This document shows positions 18,542-27,390 of a stretch of 64,000 nt of DNA, one piece after another. The position numbers and the translations under genes were made by a program. A model generated the notes under the pieces. The model was given only the letters and a program-made list of their open reading frames with translations, was not told where the DNA came from and made no database searches. This DNA is from Polaribacter butkevichii (GTDB lineage: Bacteria; Bacteroidota; Bacteroidia; Flavobacteriales; Flavobacteriaceae). Numbering within the stretch: position 1 is the first letter of the stretch; the number at the start of each line of letters is the position of its first letter. The stretch lies in assembly GCF_038024105.1 (NCBI RefSeq), contig NZ_CP150661.1, positions 3,935,501-3,999,500 on the forward strand, written 5' to 3'.

Positions 18542-19156
18542 ATGATAGAAATTCTAATTTCTTTTGCAATAGCAACTTCTATTTTATCACTTTCTCCAGG
18601 CCCAGATAATATTTTTGTACTTACACAAAGTATTGTTAACGGAACAAAATATGGGTTGGCAACAGTTATTGGTTTAATGTCTGGTTGCCTTGTTCATACT
18701 ACCTTAGTTGCTTTTGGGGTTTCTGCAATCATCAAAGAAAATGAAAGTCTTTTTTTTATCATTAAATTAATAGGAGCAAGTTATTTAATATTTTTGGCGT
18801 ACAAAGTATTTAAAAGTGATGCAAAAATTGTTTTATCTAATGATGGTGTTAAAAAAGAATCAATAGCTGCGTTATTTAAAAAAGGGTTTATCATGAATGT
18901 CTTAAACCCAAAAGTGGCTTTGTTTTTTTTAGCCTTTTTTCCTCAGTTTTTGTTTTCTAATACAATCTCAACCGTTATTCAATTTTATACTTTAGGAGGC
19001 ATTTTTATTTTAGTTTCCTTTTTAGTTTTTGGAATGATTGCTGTTCTTGCAGGTAGTATTTCTAACTACTTAAAAGAACACGCTAAAATAGGAGTGTATT
19101 TAAAATGGGGACAAATAATAGTATTTGTCTTTATTGCAATTATGATTTTGTTGTAA
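18542..19156 (+). CDS. LysE family amino-acid exporter
   Basis: Inner-membrane exporter of the LysE/RhtB family, which releases amino acids or their derivatives. The 204 residues contain five to six hydrophobic segments and the N-terminal family motif SLSPGPDNIFVLTQS, with GLATVIGLMSGCLVHTTL next and NVLNPKVALFFLAFFPQF in the middle. The size is typical (about 205). It lies 110 bp after pyrD on the same strand with no terminator between, so read-through is possible, but there is no functional link. The exported substrate cannot be inferred. Confidence 0.92.
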   Translation: MIEILISFAIATSILSLSPGPDNIFVLTQSIVNGTKYGLATVIGLMSGCLVHTTLVAFGVSAIIKENESLFFIIKLIGASYLIFLAYKVFKSDAKIVLSNDGVKKESIAALFKKGFIMNVLNPKVALFFLAFFPQFLFSNTISTVIQFYTLGGIFILVSFLVFGMIAVLAGSISNYLKEHAKIGVYLKWGQIIVFVFIAIMILL

Positions 19157-19468
19157 TTACTTGTTGTGTGTTTTTATCTTTTTTAATTCTAAAATGTCAC
19201 TTCGAGTGATTTTGTAATATGAAAAAAAGGTATTGAAAACATTTAAGGACATATAAATTATTGCCTCTTTATTAAGTTGGTATATTTCTATAGAGAATGC
19301 TAAAGTAATTAAAAACACAGTTCTTTTTATAGAACAAAAGATGGGGGAAATAAAGATGTTGTTTTTACAGACAATGCAATCGTTAGAGGTTTTTGGTTTA
19401 ATAATGTTTGGCATTGTAACAAAACGAAAACTTAAACGTCTTATTTATGTAACCAACTAAATATAAAA
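19157..19468. other. Spacer with a copy of a dispersed repeat
   Basis: 312 bp between the LysE gene and the small membrane protein. It holds a dispersed repeat (19195-19250). A 39-codon frame at 19341-19460 is open, but I do not recognise it and do not call it. Confidence 0.4.
19195..19250 (+). repeat. Dispersed TGTCAyTTCGAGTGATTTT repeat, copy 1
   Basis: Starts TGTCACTTCGAGTGATTTT and continues with an ATGA..AAA.GTAT.GA.AACATTT pattern that matches 27227-27284, allowing substitutions and a small gap. Repeats starting GTCATTTCGA are common in flavobacterial spacers. Confidence 0.6.
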
Positions 19469-19627
19469 ATGAGTTTTATAAGAGTATTATTTGCTATTTT
19501 CTTTCCGCCACTATCTGTAATAGACAAAGGTTGTGGATCTTTCTTTATTATCTTTTTGCTAACACTTTGTGGATGGATTCCTGGAGTAATTGGTGCTTTG
19601 GTAATTTTAAATAATCCGAAGAATTAA
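19469..19627 (+). CDS. YqaE/Pmp3 family membrane peptide
   Basis: Short hydrophobic protein of 52 residues with two membrane helices. It matches the Pmp3/UPF0057 (YqaE) family: start MSFIRVLFAIFFPPLSVI, the FFPPLSV block before the first turn, then GCG, and a second helix with LCGWIPGVIGALVI ending NNPKN. Members are linked to membrane potential and stress tolerance in yeast and plants; the bacterial role is less clear. The ATG is preceded by an AT-rich leader, and the gene lies between LysE and the convergent csaA gene. It is easy to miss because of its length. Confidence 0.88.
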   Translation: MSFIRVLFAIFFPPLSVIDKGCGSFFIIFLLTLCGWIPGVIGALVILNNPKN

Positions 19628-19673
19628 GGAGCATTTATTTAGGATAAATAACCGTATTGAAACCTATAAGGAA

Positions 19674-20012
19674 TTAAGAAACCTGTTCTCCGTTTTTAAT
19701 TTCTTTAGAAGGTTGTAATAATACCACATTTCCTTCTAGATTATAAACACCAATAACCAAACATTCGCTCATAAAGTTAGCAATTTGTCGAGGTTTAAAG
19801 TTTACAATAACAGAAACCTGTTTGTGTAATAAATCTTCTTTGGTATATAAATCTGTTATTTGTGCACTCGATTTTTTAATGCCTAAAGCACCAAAATCAA
19901 TTTTTAATTGATAAGCAGGTTTTCTAGCTTTAGGGAAATCATTCACTTCTATAATGGTTCCTATTCTAATATCTACTTTTAAAAAATCTTCGAAGGTTAT
20001 TTCGTCTTTCAT
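19674..20012 (-). CDS. csaA: CsaA-type tRNA-binding domain protein
   Basis: Stand-alone OB-fold tRNA-binding domain of the CsaA family, described as a chaperone-like, export-related protein and related to the C-terminus of methionyl-tRNA synthetase. The 112 residues begin ITFEDFLKVDIRIGTI, then FPKARKPAYQLKIDFG, KKSSAQIT, VIVNFKPRQIANFMSE and a C-terminal VVLLQPS, matching the family end to end at its usual size (about 110). It is the last gene of a minus-strand run, 1 bp after the Mpo1-like gene, so probably co-transcribed. Confidence 0.9.
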   Translation of the reverse strand: MKDEITFEDFLKVDIRIGTIIEVNDFPKARKPAYQLKIDFGALGIKKSSAQITDLYTKEDLLHKQVSVIVNFKPRQIANFMSECLVIGVYNLEGNVVLLQPSKEIKNGEQVS

Positions 20013-20013
20013 A

Positions 20014-20481
20014 TTATTTTTTCTTCATTCCTAATTTCTGTATCACCCATAATGGCCCTATCAATAAAAACTCTAAATCTTTTAAGAAAGAGGGTTTAGC
20101 ACCTTCTACTTTATGCCCGTAAAACTGACCAATCCAAGCTAAAACAAAAATAATGATGGATGCATACAGTAGGTTTACATGATTACCTATTAAAAAATTA
20201 GCCATAATTGATATTAAAATAATAAAGAGCATTTCAATAAAATACCAAAAGCCCAAACGCAGATAAAAAATAGAAATAACAAGCCCTACAACTACTGCCC
20301 AATTTTCTAGTAAAGGATTAGAAAGTGCAAAAGTGTTTTCTAAAAAGCTAGTTGGTATACTCATTAGTAAACCAATAACGCTAAAAAAAATTAGAGGAAC
20401 ACAAACGTAATGTATGGCTTGGTTTGTTTCATTTTGATGACTTACAGCGTATTCATCAAAATATTCTTTGGCAGTTTTCAT
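20014..20481 (-). CDS. Mpo1-like (DUF962/YGL010w) membrane protein
   Basis: Membrane protein of 155 residues of the DUF962 family, whose yeast member Mpo1 is a dioxygenase that shortens 2-hydroxy fatty acids. It begins with KEYFDEYAVSHQNETNQAIHYVCVPLIFFSV, which in the family carries iron-binding histidines (here His15 and His24), and ends in FYGHKVEGAKPSFLKDLEFLLIGPLWV, with the second conserved His set. About four hydrophobic segments lie between. Size is normal. Lipid alpha-oxidation here is an inference from the yeast enzyme. It precedes csaA by 1 bp. Confidence 0.85.
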   Translation of the reverse strand: MKTAKEYFDEYAVSHQNETNQAIHYVCVPLIFFSVIGLLMSIPTSFLENTFALSNPLLENWAVVVGLVISIFYLRLGFWYFIEMLFIILISIMANFLIGNHVNLLYASIIIFVLAWIGQFYGHKVEGAKPSFLKDLEFLLIGPLWVIQKLGMKKK

Positions 20482-20537
20482 AAAATTGATATTAATAACC
20501 TACAAGATAACTATTTTTTATAAAAAAGGAATCGTTA

Positions 20538-21074
20538 TTATTTCCAACCATTTCTAATCATAAGTTCTTCTATGTGTGCAAAATGATGTTTGCTGTGCCA
20601 AGCATAAATACAAATGTTTTCTTTTAAACTAACCTCTTTATGACCAACAGGGTGAATAAATGTTGTATTTAATTCGGCCTCTGTTAAACCATTTAAAAAA
20701 TACACCCATCTAGAGTGCAAAGCCTTTAAAGCATCAATAGATAAAGAGATAGGCGCAGTTTTAGCATCATGTAATTCTGCCCAACGTTCTTCATAATAGG
20801 CCTTAATTACGGGCTTATCTTCTGTTAATGCCCATTTAAAACGGGTATACGAATTTTGATGGCTATCATAGCAATGATGTACCACTTGTCTAATAGTCCA
20901 ACCGTTTTCTCTATACGGAGTATCTAATTGGTTTTCAGATAAATCTCTGGTTAAAAATTCTAATTCTTGAGGAAAACGTTCTAAAATAGAAATCCAGTCT
21001 TCAATGTTTTTTTTGGTGATATTTTCAGGGACATTTGTTCTCCCTATTGGATATTTTAATTCTTCTAGTGTCAT
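20538..21074 (-). CDS. DinB-fold YfiT/BstA-like bacillithiol transferase-type protein
   Basis: Four-helix DinB-fold protein of 178 residues resembling Bacillus YfiT (BstA), a metal-dependent thiol S-transferase group often annotated as putative metal-dependent hydrolase. The family start is clear: YPIGRTNVPENITKKNIEDWI, followed by WTIRQVVHHCYDSHQNSY and, near the end, YAWHSKHHFAHIEEL. His67, His156 and His160, in those blocks, are the expected metal triad. Bacillithiol occurs in some Bacteroidota, but its presence here is not shown. The ATG follows the stop codon of the upstream TPR lipoprotein gene with no gap, so translation is probably coupled. Confidence 0.87.
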   Translation of the reverse strand: MTLEELKYPIGRTNVPENITKKNIEDWISILERFPQELEFLTRDLSENQLDTPYRENGWTIRQVVHHCYDSHQNSYTRFKWALTEDKPVIKAYYEERWAELHDAKTAPISLSIDALKALHSRWVYFLNGLTEAELNTTFIHPVGHKEVSLKENICIYAWHSKHHFAHIEELMIRNGWK

Positions 21075-21755
21075 TTATTTCTTTATAATTTTTTTCAAAA
21101 AACGTTTAGAACTGCTGTTTTCTGGGTTTATAGATAACGCTTTTTTAAAGTTGATAATTGCATTTACTGTATCTTTTTTTAATAAATAAGCTTCTCCCAT
21201 GCTATCAAAAACGTTTGAACTTTCTGGGTATAAGATAGCATTTATTTTAAAAATCTCTAAAGCGTCGTCAAAATTATCTTTTTTAATAAATGTATAACCT
21301 AACTTGTTTAATGTGTGTTGATTAATGGTTGGGTTTAAAGAATCCTTTTGTTGAATCACTTTAAAAGCTTCCAAGGCTTTGCTAAATTCTTTGGCTTCAA
21401 AATATTCGTGAGGCGTTTTTTCATCATTTAATAATTTTCTAAAATGATATTTTACACCTTTGTGTTCTCTTTTTTCAGCCAATTCAATATGCATTTTTGG
21501 TTGACGTACAAAGAGTATTTTTTCGTTTAACTCTTTCATATAAAAAGCGCTGTCACTAACTTTTAATAATTTTAAATCATTATTACCACGCCATTTTGCA
21601 TAAAGTAGGTGTTCTTTAAAATAGATTTCTATTACTTCGTTATCATTAAATAAATAACGTCCTTGTGTTGCAGTTATAAAATCTTCAGAGTTTTTTTGCG
21701 AAGTACAACTAGCTAATAAAAAAAGGAAAAATAAAGGAGTTAGAAAGTTTTTCAT
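21075..21755 (-). CDS. TPR-containing lipoprotein
   Basis: Predicted periplasmic lipoprotein of 226 residues with a signal ending FLLASC (Cys about 17). The middle (about 30-110) is a small uncharacterised domain with strands such as GRYLFNDNEVIEIYFK. The C-terminal half has two to three tetratricopeptide repeats, for example LNKLGYTFIKKDNFDDALEIF and VFDSMGEAYLLKKDTVNAI, which mediate protein contacts. Similar proteins often follow serine hydrolases or lactamase-like proteins in Bacteroidota, but no such partner is here. It ends where the DinB-fold gene starts. Function unknown. Confidence 0.75.
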   Translation of the reverse strand: MKNFLTPLFFLFLLASCTSQKNSEDFITATQGRYLFNDNEVIEIYFKEHLLYAKWRGNNDLKLLKVSDSAFYMKELNEKILFVRQPKMHIELAEKREHKGVKYHFRKLLNDEKTPHEYFEAKEFSKALEAFKVIQQKDSLNPTINQHTLNKLGYTFIKKDNFDDALEIFKINAILYPESSNVFDSMGEAYLLKKDTVNAIINFKKALSINPENSSSKRFLKKIIKK

Positions 21756-21951
21756 GGTAGGTTGGTTATAATGAGTACATTATTTAGACGACCAATACCC
21801 TTACATTGTTACAGTTTTTTATCAAAAAAATCCATGAATATTCATTTATTAGATTGAAAATTAGTTTTTGATTTTATCAAATAAAAATCAATAAAAAAAG
21901 GTTACTAATTTTTTTAAAAACTATCTTTACTAGTATCAAAAAATAAAATAA

Positions 21952-22872
21952 ATGAAAGTTGTAACACTTACCATAAATCCTGCTTTAGATAAAAGCGCAA
22001 AAGTTGCAGAAATGACTCCTTTTGATAAATTAGAATGTTCAGATATTACCTATCATCCAGGTGGTGGAGGTGTTAATATTTCAAGGGTGTTACATCGTTT
22101 AGCTATAGATAGCCATTGTTTGTTTCCTTATGGAGGTAAAACAGGCGAGCATTTAAAAGATTTATTAAAAGCGCAACATATCAATGTTTTTGCAACACCG
22201 ATTTCTATTTGGACTAGAGAAAATTTTGCCGTGTTTGATGAGAAAACAGGCTTGCAGTTTAGATTTGGTATGCCAACCACTCCTTTTAATGAAGTAGAAA
22301 TGGAATCGGTAGAAAAGTTGATAAATGAGCAAGTAGAAAACAACGATATTTTTGTAATTAGTGGTAGTTTACCAGTTGGTTTGCCAACAGATTACTATTC
22401 TAAACTCATTCAGAATTTAACAGCAAAAGGCGTAAAAGTAATTGTAGATACTTCTGGTCCCGTTTTTAATGAAGTTTTAAAAAATGAGTTGTTTTTAATA
22501 AAACCCAATCAAAAAGAATTGGCACGTTTAGCAGGAGTAGAAGCGCAAACAAAAGAAGAGCAAGAAGCTTTTGCTTTAAAAATGGTTGCAGATCAAATAG
22601 CTCAATATGTGGTAGTTTCTTTAGGGAAGGACGGTGCATTTATAGCGCATAAAAACGGAATAGACTATGTGAGCGCACCAGTAATTTCTGTAAAAAGTAC
22701 CATTGGTGCGGGAGACAGTATGGTGGCGGGTTTAATTTATGCCATTACACAAAACGAAACGCCTAAAAATATGTTACGATGGGGAGTTGCTTGTGGCGTA
22801 TCCGCCACCTTAAGTGAAGGGTCTGATTTGGCACACAAAATAAATATTGATAAAATTTTGAAACTAGTTTAA
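21952..22872 (+). CDS. pfkB: 6-phosphofructokinase, PfkB (ribokinase) family
   Basis: Sugar-phosphate kinase of 306 residues resembling E. coli Pfk-2, which phosphorylates fructose-6-phosphate; tagatose-6-phosphate and fructose-1-phosphate kinases are close relatives. Visible features: the N-terminus VVTLTINPALDKS; the substrate-loop YHPGGGGVNISRVLHRL; GGKTGEHL; FVISGSLPVGLPTDYY; IKPNQKEL; and the C-terminal anion-hole and base TIGAGDSMVAG with catalytic Asp. The GGGGVN and VVSLGKDGA blocks favour the Pfk-2 branch over FruK. No transporter or aldolase gene is adjacent. The gene stands alone, divergent from the TPR lipoprotein. Confidence 0.87.
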   Translation: MKVVTLTINPALDKSAKVAEMTPFDKLECSDITYHPGGGGVNISRVLHRLAIDSHCLFPYGGKTGEHLKDLLKAQHINVFATPISIWTRENFAVFDEKTGLQFRFGMPTTPFNEVEMESVEKLINEQVENNDIFVISGSLPVGLPTDYYSKLIQNLTAKGVKVIVDTSGPVFNEVLKNELFLIKPNQKELARLAGVEAQTKEEQEAFALKMVADQIAQYVVVSLGKDGAFIAHKNGIDYVSAPVISVKSTIGAGDSMVAGLIYAITQNETPKNMLRWGVACGVSATLSEGSDLAHKINIDKILKLV

Positions 22873-22892
22873 GCTTTTTTCTATAATTTTTT

Positions 22893-23050
22893 GAAGCTAT
22901 TTCCTGCTTTCCACTATATCTTTTTATTCTTGTTCGGTTTACTATTTTGTAAACTGCGGCAATCTCTTTTTAGTTAGCAGATTGCTTCGTTGCTTGCAAT
23001 AACGGTTTTAATAAAGTCATAAAAAGGATGCCGTTTCAATCAGGGCTAAG
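22893..23050 (-). repeat. Dispersed GATTGAAACGGCATCC element, longest copy
   Basis: Read on the minus strand it starts TTAGCCCTGATTGAAACGGC, runs into CATCCTTTTT, and ends AAAAAGATATAGTGGAAAGC then AGGAAATAGCTTC. Both ends match the copy at 40949-41022. The centre here is about 80 bp longer and includes GCAAGCAACGAAGCAATCTG. Such elements are frequent in flavobacterial spacers; I do not know an established role. Confidence 0.75.
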
Positions 23051-23482
23051 CCAATTTGCAAACGTTATTTACAAGTAGTTATTAATGACTATTTTTTAAT
23101 AACGTGTACATTTTTTTTTAGTTATTGAATCTTATAAAAGATGTTTTTTTATCAATGGAAAAAGAAAAGAAATAAAAGAAAAATATTTCTCGTCACTCTT
23201 TTGTTGTTCTGTATAAATGACAATTTGTTTTATTTTAGGTGTAGTTTGTTGTTAAGAATAAGACATAAAGAGAAGCTTATTTTAATATTTTAAGCCCCAT
23301 TTTATCACTTTTATAGAATTAAAATTAAAGAATTATCATAAAAATTAAAGACTCCATAAAATAAATAGACATCGTATTTTTTTAGAGGTTAATTTGTTGT
23401 TTATCAGCATTGTATAGGGTGGTTTAACAGTTGGGTATAATATACATAAATATTTTCAGCAGCTTAAAGCAGAATATATTCT

Positions 23483-23490
23483 TATTTTTG
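23483..23490 (+). promoter_or_regulatory. -7 promoter box of the leu operon
   Basis: TATTTTTG fits TAnnTTTG and gives a leader of about 35 nt before leuC. The -33 element is not clear. Confidence 0.45.
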
Positions 23491-23528
23491 GTAGCTGATT
23501 ATCATTTAAATAATTAAAGAACAAACAA

Positions 23529-24926
23529 ATGGCAAATACATTATTTGACAAAGTATGGGATTCACACGTTGTTCGTCAAGTTAAAGACGGACCAGATGTG
23601 TTTTTTATCGATCGTCATTTTATTCATGAAGTTACAAGTCCCGTAGCTTTTTTAGGATTAGAAAGTAGAGGAAACAGTGTTTTATATCCTGAGCGTACTT
23701 TCGCTACAGCAGATCATAACACACCAACTATAAACCAACATTTACCGGTAGCAGATCCTTTATCTGCAAATCAGTTAGATGCTTTAGAAAAAAATGCTGC
23801 AAAACACGGTATTTCTCATTGGGGTTTAGGAGATCTAAATAATGGAATTGTACACGTTGTAGGACCAGAAAACGGAATTACATTACCTGGTGCAACTATT
23901 GTTTGTGGAGATTCTCATACATCTACGCATGGTGCTTTTGGTGCTATTGCTTTTGGTATTGGTACTTCTGAGGTAGAAATGGTATTGTCTACACAATGTA
24001 TTATGCAGCCAAAACCTAAAGCGATGCGTATTAACGTAAACGGAAAATTAGGTTTAGGTGTAACGCCTAAAGATGTTGCTTTATACATTATTTCTAAGCA
24101 AACAACTTCTGGTGCAACTGGTTATTTTGTAGAGTATGCAGGAGATGTTTTTGAAGACATGTCTATGGAAGGTCGTATGACTGTGTGTAACTTATCTATA
24201 GAGATGGGAGCACGTGGTGGTATGATTGCACCAGATAACAAAACATACGAATATTTAAAAGGTCGTGCTCAAACTCCTAAAGGAGCAGATTGGGACAAGG
24301 CAATGAAATATTGGGAAACTCTTTATACAGAAGAAGGAGCAGAATTTGATGTAGAATTTAATTATGATGCAGCAGATATTGAACCAATGATTACTTACGG
24401 TACAAACCCAGGAATGGGAATGGGCGTAACAAAATCGATTCCTACTGCAGAAAGTTTAAAAGGTGGAGTAGATACTTACAGAAAATCTTTAGGATATATG
24501 TCTTTTAACGAAGGCGATTCTATGATTGGTAAAGAGATTGACTTTGTGTTTTTAGGTTCTTGTACAAACGGACGTATCGAAGATTTTAGAGGTTTTTGTT
24601 CTATTGTAAAAGGAAGACAAAAAGCACCTAATGTTACGGCTTGGTTAGTACCAGGTTCTCACAAAGTAGTAGATCAAATAAAAGCAGAAGGTTTAGATAA
24701 AATTATTACAGACGCAGGTTTTGTATTAAGAGAACCAGGTTGTTCGGCTTGTTTGGCAATGAATGATGATAAAATTCCATCAGGAAAGTTATCCGTTTCA
24801 ACATCAAACAGAAACTTCGAAGGAAGACAAGGACCAGGATCTAGAACCTTATTAGCATCGCCATTAGTGGCTGCAGCATCTGCAGTTAGTGGCGTTGTTA
24901 CAGATCCAAGAACGTTATTAGTATAA
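23529..24926 (+). CDS. leuC: 3-isopropylmalate dehydratase large subunit
   Basis: Large subunit of isopropylmalate isomerase, a 4Fe-4S aconitase-fold enzyme that converts 2- to 3-isopropylmalate in leucine synthesis, and also citramalate to 3-methylmalate. The 465 residues show [31 protein letters not shown], the first cluster Cys in [15 protein letters not shown], and the other two in [12 protein letters not shown], with [14 protein letters not shown] near the end. Length is normal. First gene of a leuC-leuD-synthase-leuB operon on the plus strand. Confidence 0.98.
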   Translation: MANTLFDKVWDSHVVRQVKDGPDVFFIDRHFIHEVTSPVAFLGLESRGNSVLYPERTFATADHNTPTINQHLPVADPLSANQLDALEKNAAKHGISHWGLGDLNNGIVHVVGPENGITLPGATIVCGDSHTSTHGAFGAIAFGIGTSEVEMVLSTQCIMQPKPKAMRINVNGKLGLGVTPKDVALYIISKQTTSGATGYFVEYAGDVFEDMSMEGRMTVCNLSIEMGARGGMIAPDNKTYEYLKGRAQTPKGADWDKAMKYWETLYTEEGAEFDVEFNYDAADIEPMITYGTNPGMGMGVTKSIPTAESLKGGVDTYRKSLGYMSFNEGDSMIGKEIDFVFLGSCTNGRIEDFRGFCSIVKGRQKAPNVTAWLVPGSHKVVDQIKAEGLDKIITDAGFVLREPGCSACLAMNDDKIPSGKLSVSTSNRNFEGRQGPGSRTLLASPLVAAASAVSGVVTDPRTLLV

Positions 24927-25016
24927 AAGTTATAAAGTACAAAAGTTAGAAAGTAGTTTGATAAAGTTTTTTAAACTTTAAGAACTTTTAAACTTTCAAC
25001 TTTACAAACAATAAAA
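24927..25016 (+). repeat. Degenerate word-repeat tract between leuC and leuD
   Basis: The 92-bp spacer is built of AAAGTT-like words in its left half and AACTTT-like words in its right half, so the halves can fold on each other as a long imperfect hairpin. Content is low-complexity and non-coding. Similar word tracts with other words lie at 27163-27213, 27391-27440 and 40870-41090. Confidence 0.55.
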
Positions 25017-25018
25017 AC

Positions 25019-25618
25019 ATGGCTTACGATAAATTTGAAGTACTTACAAGTACAGCATATCCTTTACCTACAGAGAATGTAGATACAGATCAAATAATTC
25101 CTGCTCGTTTCTTAAAAGCTACTGAGCGTAAAGATTTTGATATTAATTTTTTCCGTGATTGGAGATACAATGCAGACGGAACACCAAAAGCAGATTTTCC
25201 TTTAAACAAAGAAATTTATGCAGGTTCTAAAATATTAGTTGGAGGTAGAAACTTTGGTTCTGGTTCTTCTAGAGAGCACGCAGCTTGGTCTGTGTACGAT
25301 TTTGGATTACGTTGTGTAATTTCATCAGCATTTGCTGATATCTTTAAAAACAACTGTTTAAACGTAGGGGTTTTACCTGTACAAGTTTCAGCGGAATTTG
25401 CAGATACTTTATTTGCAGCAATTATGGCAGATCCTAAAACAGAAATTAAGGTTGATTTACCAAACCAAACGGTAACGTTAGTGGCTACAGGTGAGTCTGA
25501 ATCTTTTGTAATTAATACTTACAAAAAAGACAATATGTTAAACGGTTTTGATGATATCGATTATTTAAAAAACATCGAAAACGAGATTACTTCTTTTGCT
25601 GAAACAAGACCATTTTAA
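25019..25618 (+). CDS. leuD: 3-isopropylmalate dehydratase small subunit
   Basis: Small subunit of isopropylmalate isomerase, carrying the swivelling domain that shapes substrate specificity. The 199 residues show STAYPLPTENVDTDQIIPARFLK, the signature GGRNFGSGSSREHAAW, VISSAFADIFKNNCLNVGVLP and a C-terminal F.INTYKKDNMLNGFDDIDYL. Length is normal. It partners LeuC, and the two lie 92 bp apart. With LeuB it can also serve citramalate-based isoleucine synthesis. Confidence 0.97.
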   Translation: MAYDKFEVLTSTAYPLPTENVDTDQIIPARFLKATERKDFDINFFRDWRYNADGTPKADFPLNKEIYAGSKILVGGRNFGSGSSREHAAWSVYDFGLRCVISSAFADIFKNNCLNVGVLPVQVSAEFADTLFAAIMADPKTEIKVDLPNQTVTLVATGESESFVINTYKKDNMLNGFDDIDYLKNIENEITSFAETRPF

Positions 25619-25641
25619 AAAATATTTTTTAAGGTTGCAAT

Positions 25642-27162
25642 ATGGCAAGTAGAAAGATTGAAATAATGGATACGACACTGCGTGATGGAGAACAAACATC
25701 AGGAGTGTCGTTTTCAGTTTCTGAAAAATTAACAATAGCAAAATTATTACTCGAAGAATTAAAAGTAGATCGCTTAGAAATAGCATCTGCCAGAGTTTCT
25801 GAGGGGGAATTAGAAGCGGTTAAAAAAATAACTTCTTGGGCTACAGAGCATAATTTTTTAGAGAATATAGAAGTGTTAACTTTTGTTGATGGCGGAAAAT
25901 CTATCGATTGGATGCTAGATGCTGGTGCAAAAGTTCAGAATTTATTAACCAAAGGTTCTTTAAATCACTTAACACATCAACTTAAAAAAACACCAGCACA
26001 ACATTTTGCCGACATCAAAGAAAATATCGAGTCCGCTGCTTCACATGGTATTAAAACCAATGTGTATTTAGAAGATTGGTCTAACGGAATGCGTAACTCT
26101 AAAGAGTATGTTTTCGAATATTTAGATTTTTTAACAGCTCAAAATGTAGAACGTGTTTTATTGCCAGATACTTTAGGTATTTTAACGCCAGAAGAAACGG
26201 CCGATTTTATAAAAGAAGTTTGCCATAAATACCCAACTACTCATTTCGATTTTCATGGTCATAACGATTATGATTTAGGAGTTGCCAATGTTATGGAAGC
26301 TGTTAAGGCAGGTGCAAATGGTTTGCATTTAACCATAAATGGGATGGGGGAGCGTGCAGGAAATGCACCAATGGCAAGTGTTATTGCTGTGATAAATGAT
26401 TTTTTAAAGGATGTAAAAATCACGGTTAATGAGAAAGCATTAAATAAAATTAGCAAGCTTGTAGAAACCTTTTCAGGGTTTAGAATTCCCGTTAATAAAC
26501 CGGTTGTAGGTGCAAATGTATTTACACAAACAGCAGGAATCCATGCAGATGGAGACAATAAAAACAATCTTTATTTTAATGATTTAATGCCAGAACGTTT
26601 TGGTAGAAAACGTAAATACGCATTAGGTAAAACCTCTGGTAAAGCCAATATTCAGAAAAACTTACAAGATTTAGGTATCAGTTTAAATGATGAAGAGCTT
26701 AAGAAGGTTACCCAAAGAATTATTGAATTAGGAGACAAAAAAGAAGTTGTTTCTCAAGAAGATTTACCTTATATAATTTCTGATGTTTTAGACAGTGATA
26801 CGATAGAAAAACGTGTTGTTGTAGAAAATTATGTTTTAGGACATGCAAAAGGAATGAAACCCTCTACAACTTTACAATTAAGAGTAGAAGGAGTGCAGTA
26901 TGAGGCGCACGCACAAGGAGATGGGCAATTTGATGCCTTTATGAATGCATTGCGTAAATTGTATAAAAGGCATAGTAAAAGAGATTTACCGTCTTTAATT
27001 GATTATGCAGTTAGAATTCCTCCAGGAAGTAATTCTGATGCCTTGTGTGAAACCATTATTACCTGGAAATTAGAAGAAAAAGAATTTATAACTCGTGGGT
27101 TAGATTCAGATCAAACAGTATCTGCAATTAAAGCCACAGAGAAAATGTTGAATATAATATAG
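25642..27162 (+). CDS. cimA: 2-isopropylmalate synthase family protein, probably (R)-citramalate synthase
   Basis: DRE-TIM metallolyase-type condensing enzyme of 506 residues. TIM barrel (about 1-280) with the active-site start DTTLRDGEQTSGVSF, metal-site FHGHNDYDLGVAN and NGMGERAGNAP, followed by a linker with FTQTAGIHADGD and a C-terminal LeuA regulatory dimer domain (about 390-500). Annotation pipelines would call it alpha-isopropylmalate synthase. The blocks LTFVDGGKSIDW, NLLTKGSLNHL and NVYLEDWSNGMRNS instead resemble, from memory, the citramalate synthase of Leptospira, where Leu/Leu/Tyr at these places line a small pocket for pyruvate. It lies between leuD and leuB, whose products handle both pathways. 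Citramalate activity is an inference; family membership is certain. Confidence 0.85.
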   Translation: MASRKIEIMDTTLRDGEQTSGVSFSVSEKLTIAKLLLEELKVDRLEIASARVSEGELEAVKKITSWATEHNFLENIEVLTFVDGGKSIDWMLDAGAKVQNLLTKGSLNHLTHQLKKTPAQHFADIKENIESAASHGIKTNVYLEDWSNGMRNSKEYVFEYLDFLTAQNVERVLLPDTLGILTPEETADFIKEVCHKYPTTHFDFHGHNDYDLGVANVMEAVKAGANGLHLTINGMGERAGNAPMASVIAVINDFLKDVKITVNEKALNKISKLVETFSGFRIPVNKPVVGANVFTQTAGIHADGDNKNNLYFNDLMPERFGRKRKYALGKTSGKANIQKNLQDLGISLNDEELKKVTQRIIELGDKKEVVSQEDLPYIISDVLDSDTIEKRVVVENYVLGHAKGMKPSTTLQLRVEGVQYEAHAQGDGQFDAFMNALRKLYKRHSKRDLPSLIDYAVRIPPGSNSDALCETIITWKLEEKEFITRGLDSDQTVSAIKATEKMLNII

Positions 27163-27213
27163 CTGGCAGTAAGCAGTATTCAGTAGCAGTAGCAGTAAGC
27201 AGTTAGTTATTCG
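27163..27213 (+). repeat. Degenerate CAGTAAGCAGT word-repeat tract
   Basis: Immediately after the synthase stop codon, words of the type GCAGTAAGCAGTATTCAGTA repeat with small changes. The tract is non-coding and is followed directly by a dispersed repeat. It differs in word from the leuC-leuD tract but has the same style. Confidence 0.5.
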
Positions 27214-27226
27214 AGTGAAAACTGTT

Positions 27227-27284
27227 TGTCATTTCGAGTGATTTTCGATTTTATGAGAAAATAGTATCGAGAACATTTTCGAAG
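27227..27284 (+). repeat. Dispersed TGTCAyTTCGAGTGATTTT repeat, copy 2
   Basis: Starts TGTCATTTCGAGTGATTTTC and continues ATGAGAAAATAGTATCGAGAAC. Matches the copy at 19195-19250. It lies inside the leu operon, between the synthase gene and leuB, so it is transcribed if the operon is read through. Confidence 0.6.
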
Positions 27285-27390
27285 AAGAAATAAATTAAAA
27301 AGAGTATCTGGTTAATTAGAGAAGAGACTTTATTATAAGTTCTTAACTTAGTTGAATGGATATCAACAATAAAAATAAAATATAAATTAT

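Larger units (their letters stand above)
22873..23528. other. Long spacer upstream of leuC
   Basis: 656 bp with no credible gene. It holds a dispersed repeat on the minus strand (22893-23050), a stretch of AT-rich sequence, and the leuC -7 box at 23483-23490. I see no leader peptide with runs of leucine codons and no T-box or terminator-antiterminator pair, so how the leu operon is regulated is not visible. Confidence 0.5.

Noticed and set aside
19157..19414. 85-codon minus-strand frame after the LysE gene
   Set aside because: It overlaps a dispersed repeat, has no family features and no plausible start context.
19341..19460. 39-codon plus-strand frame before the Pmp3-type gene
   Set aside because: It is open with an ATG, but has no recognisable family, signal or conservation evidence; could be the leader of the next gene.
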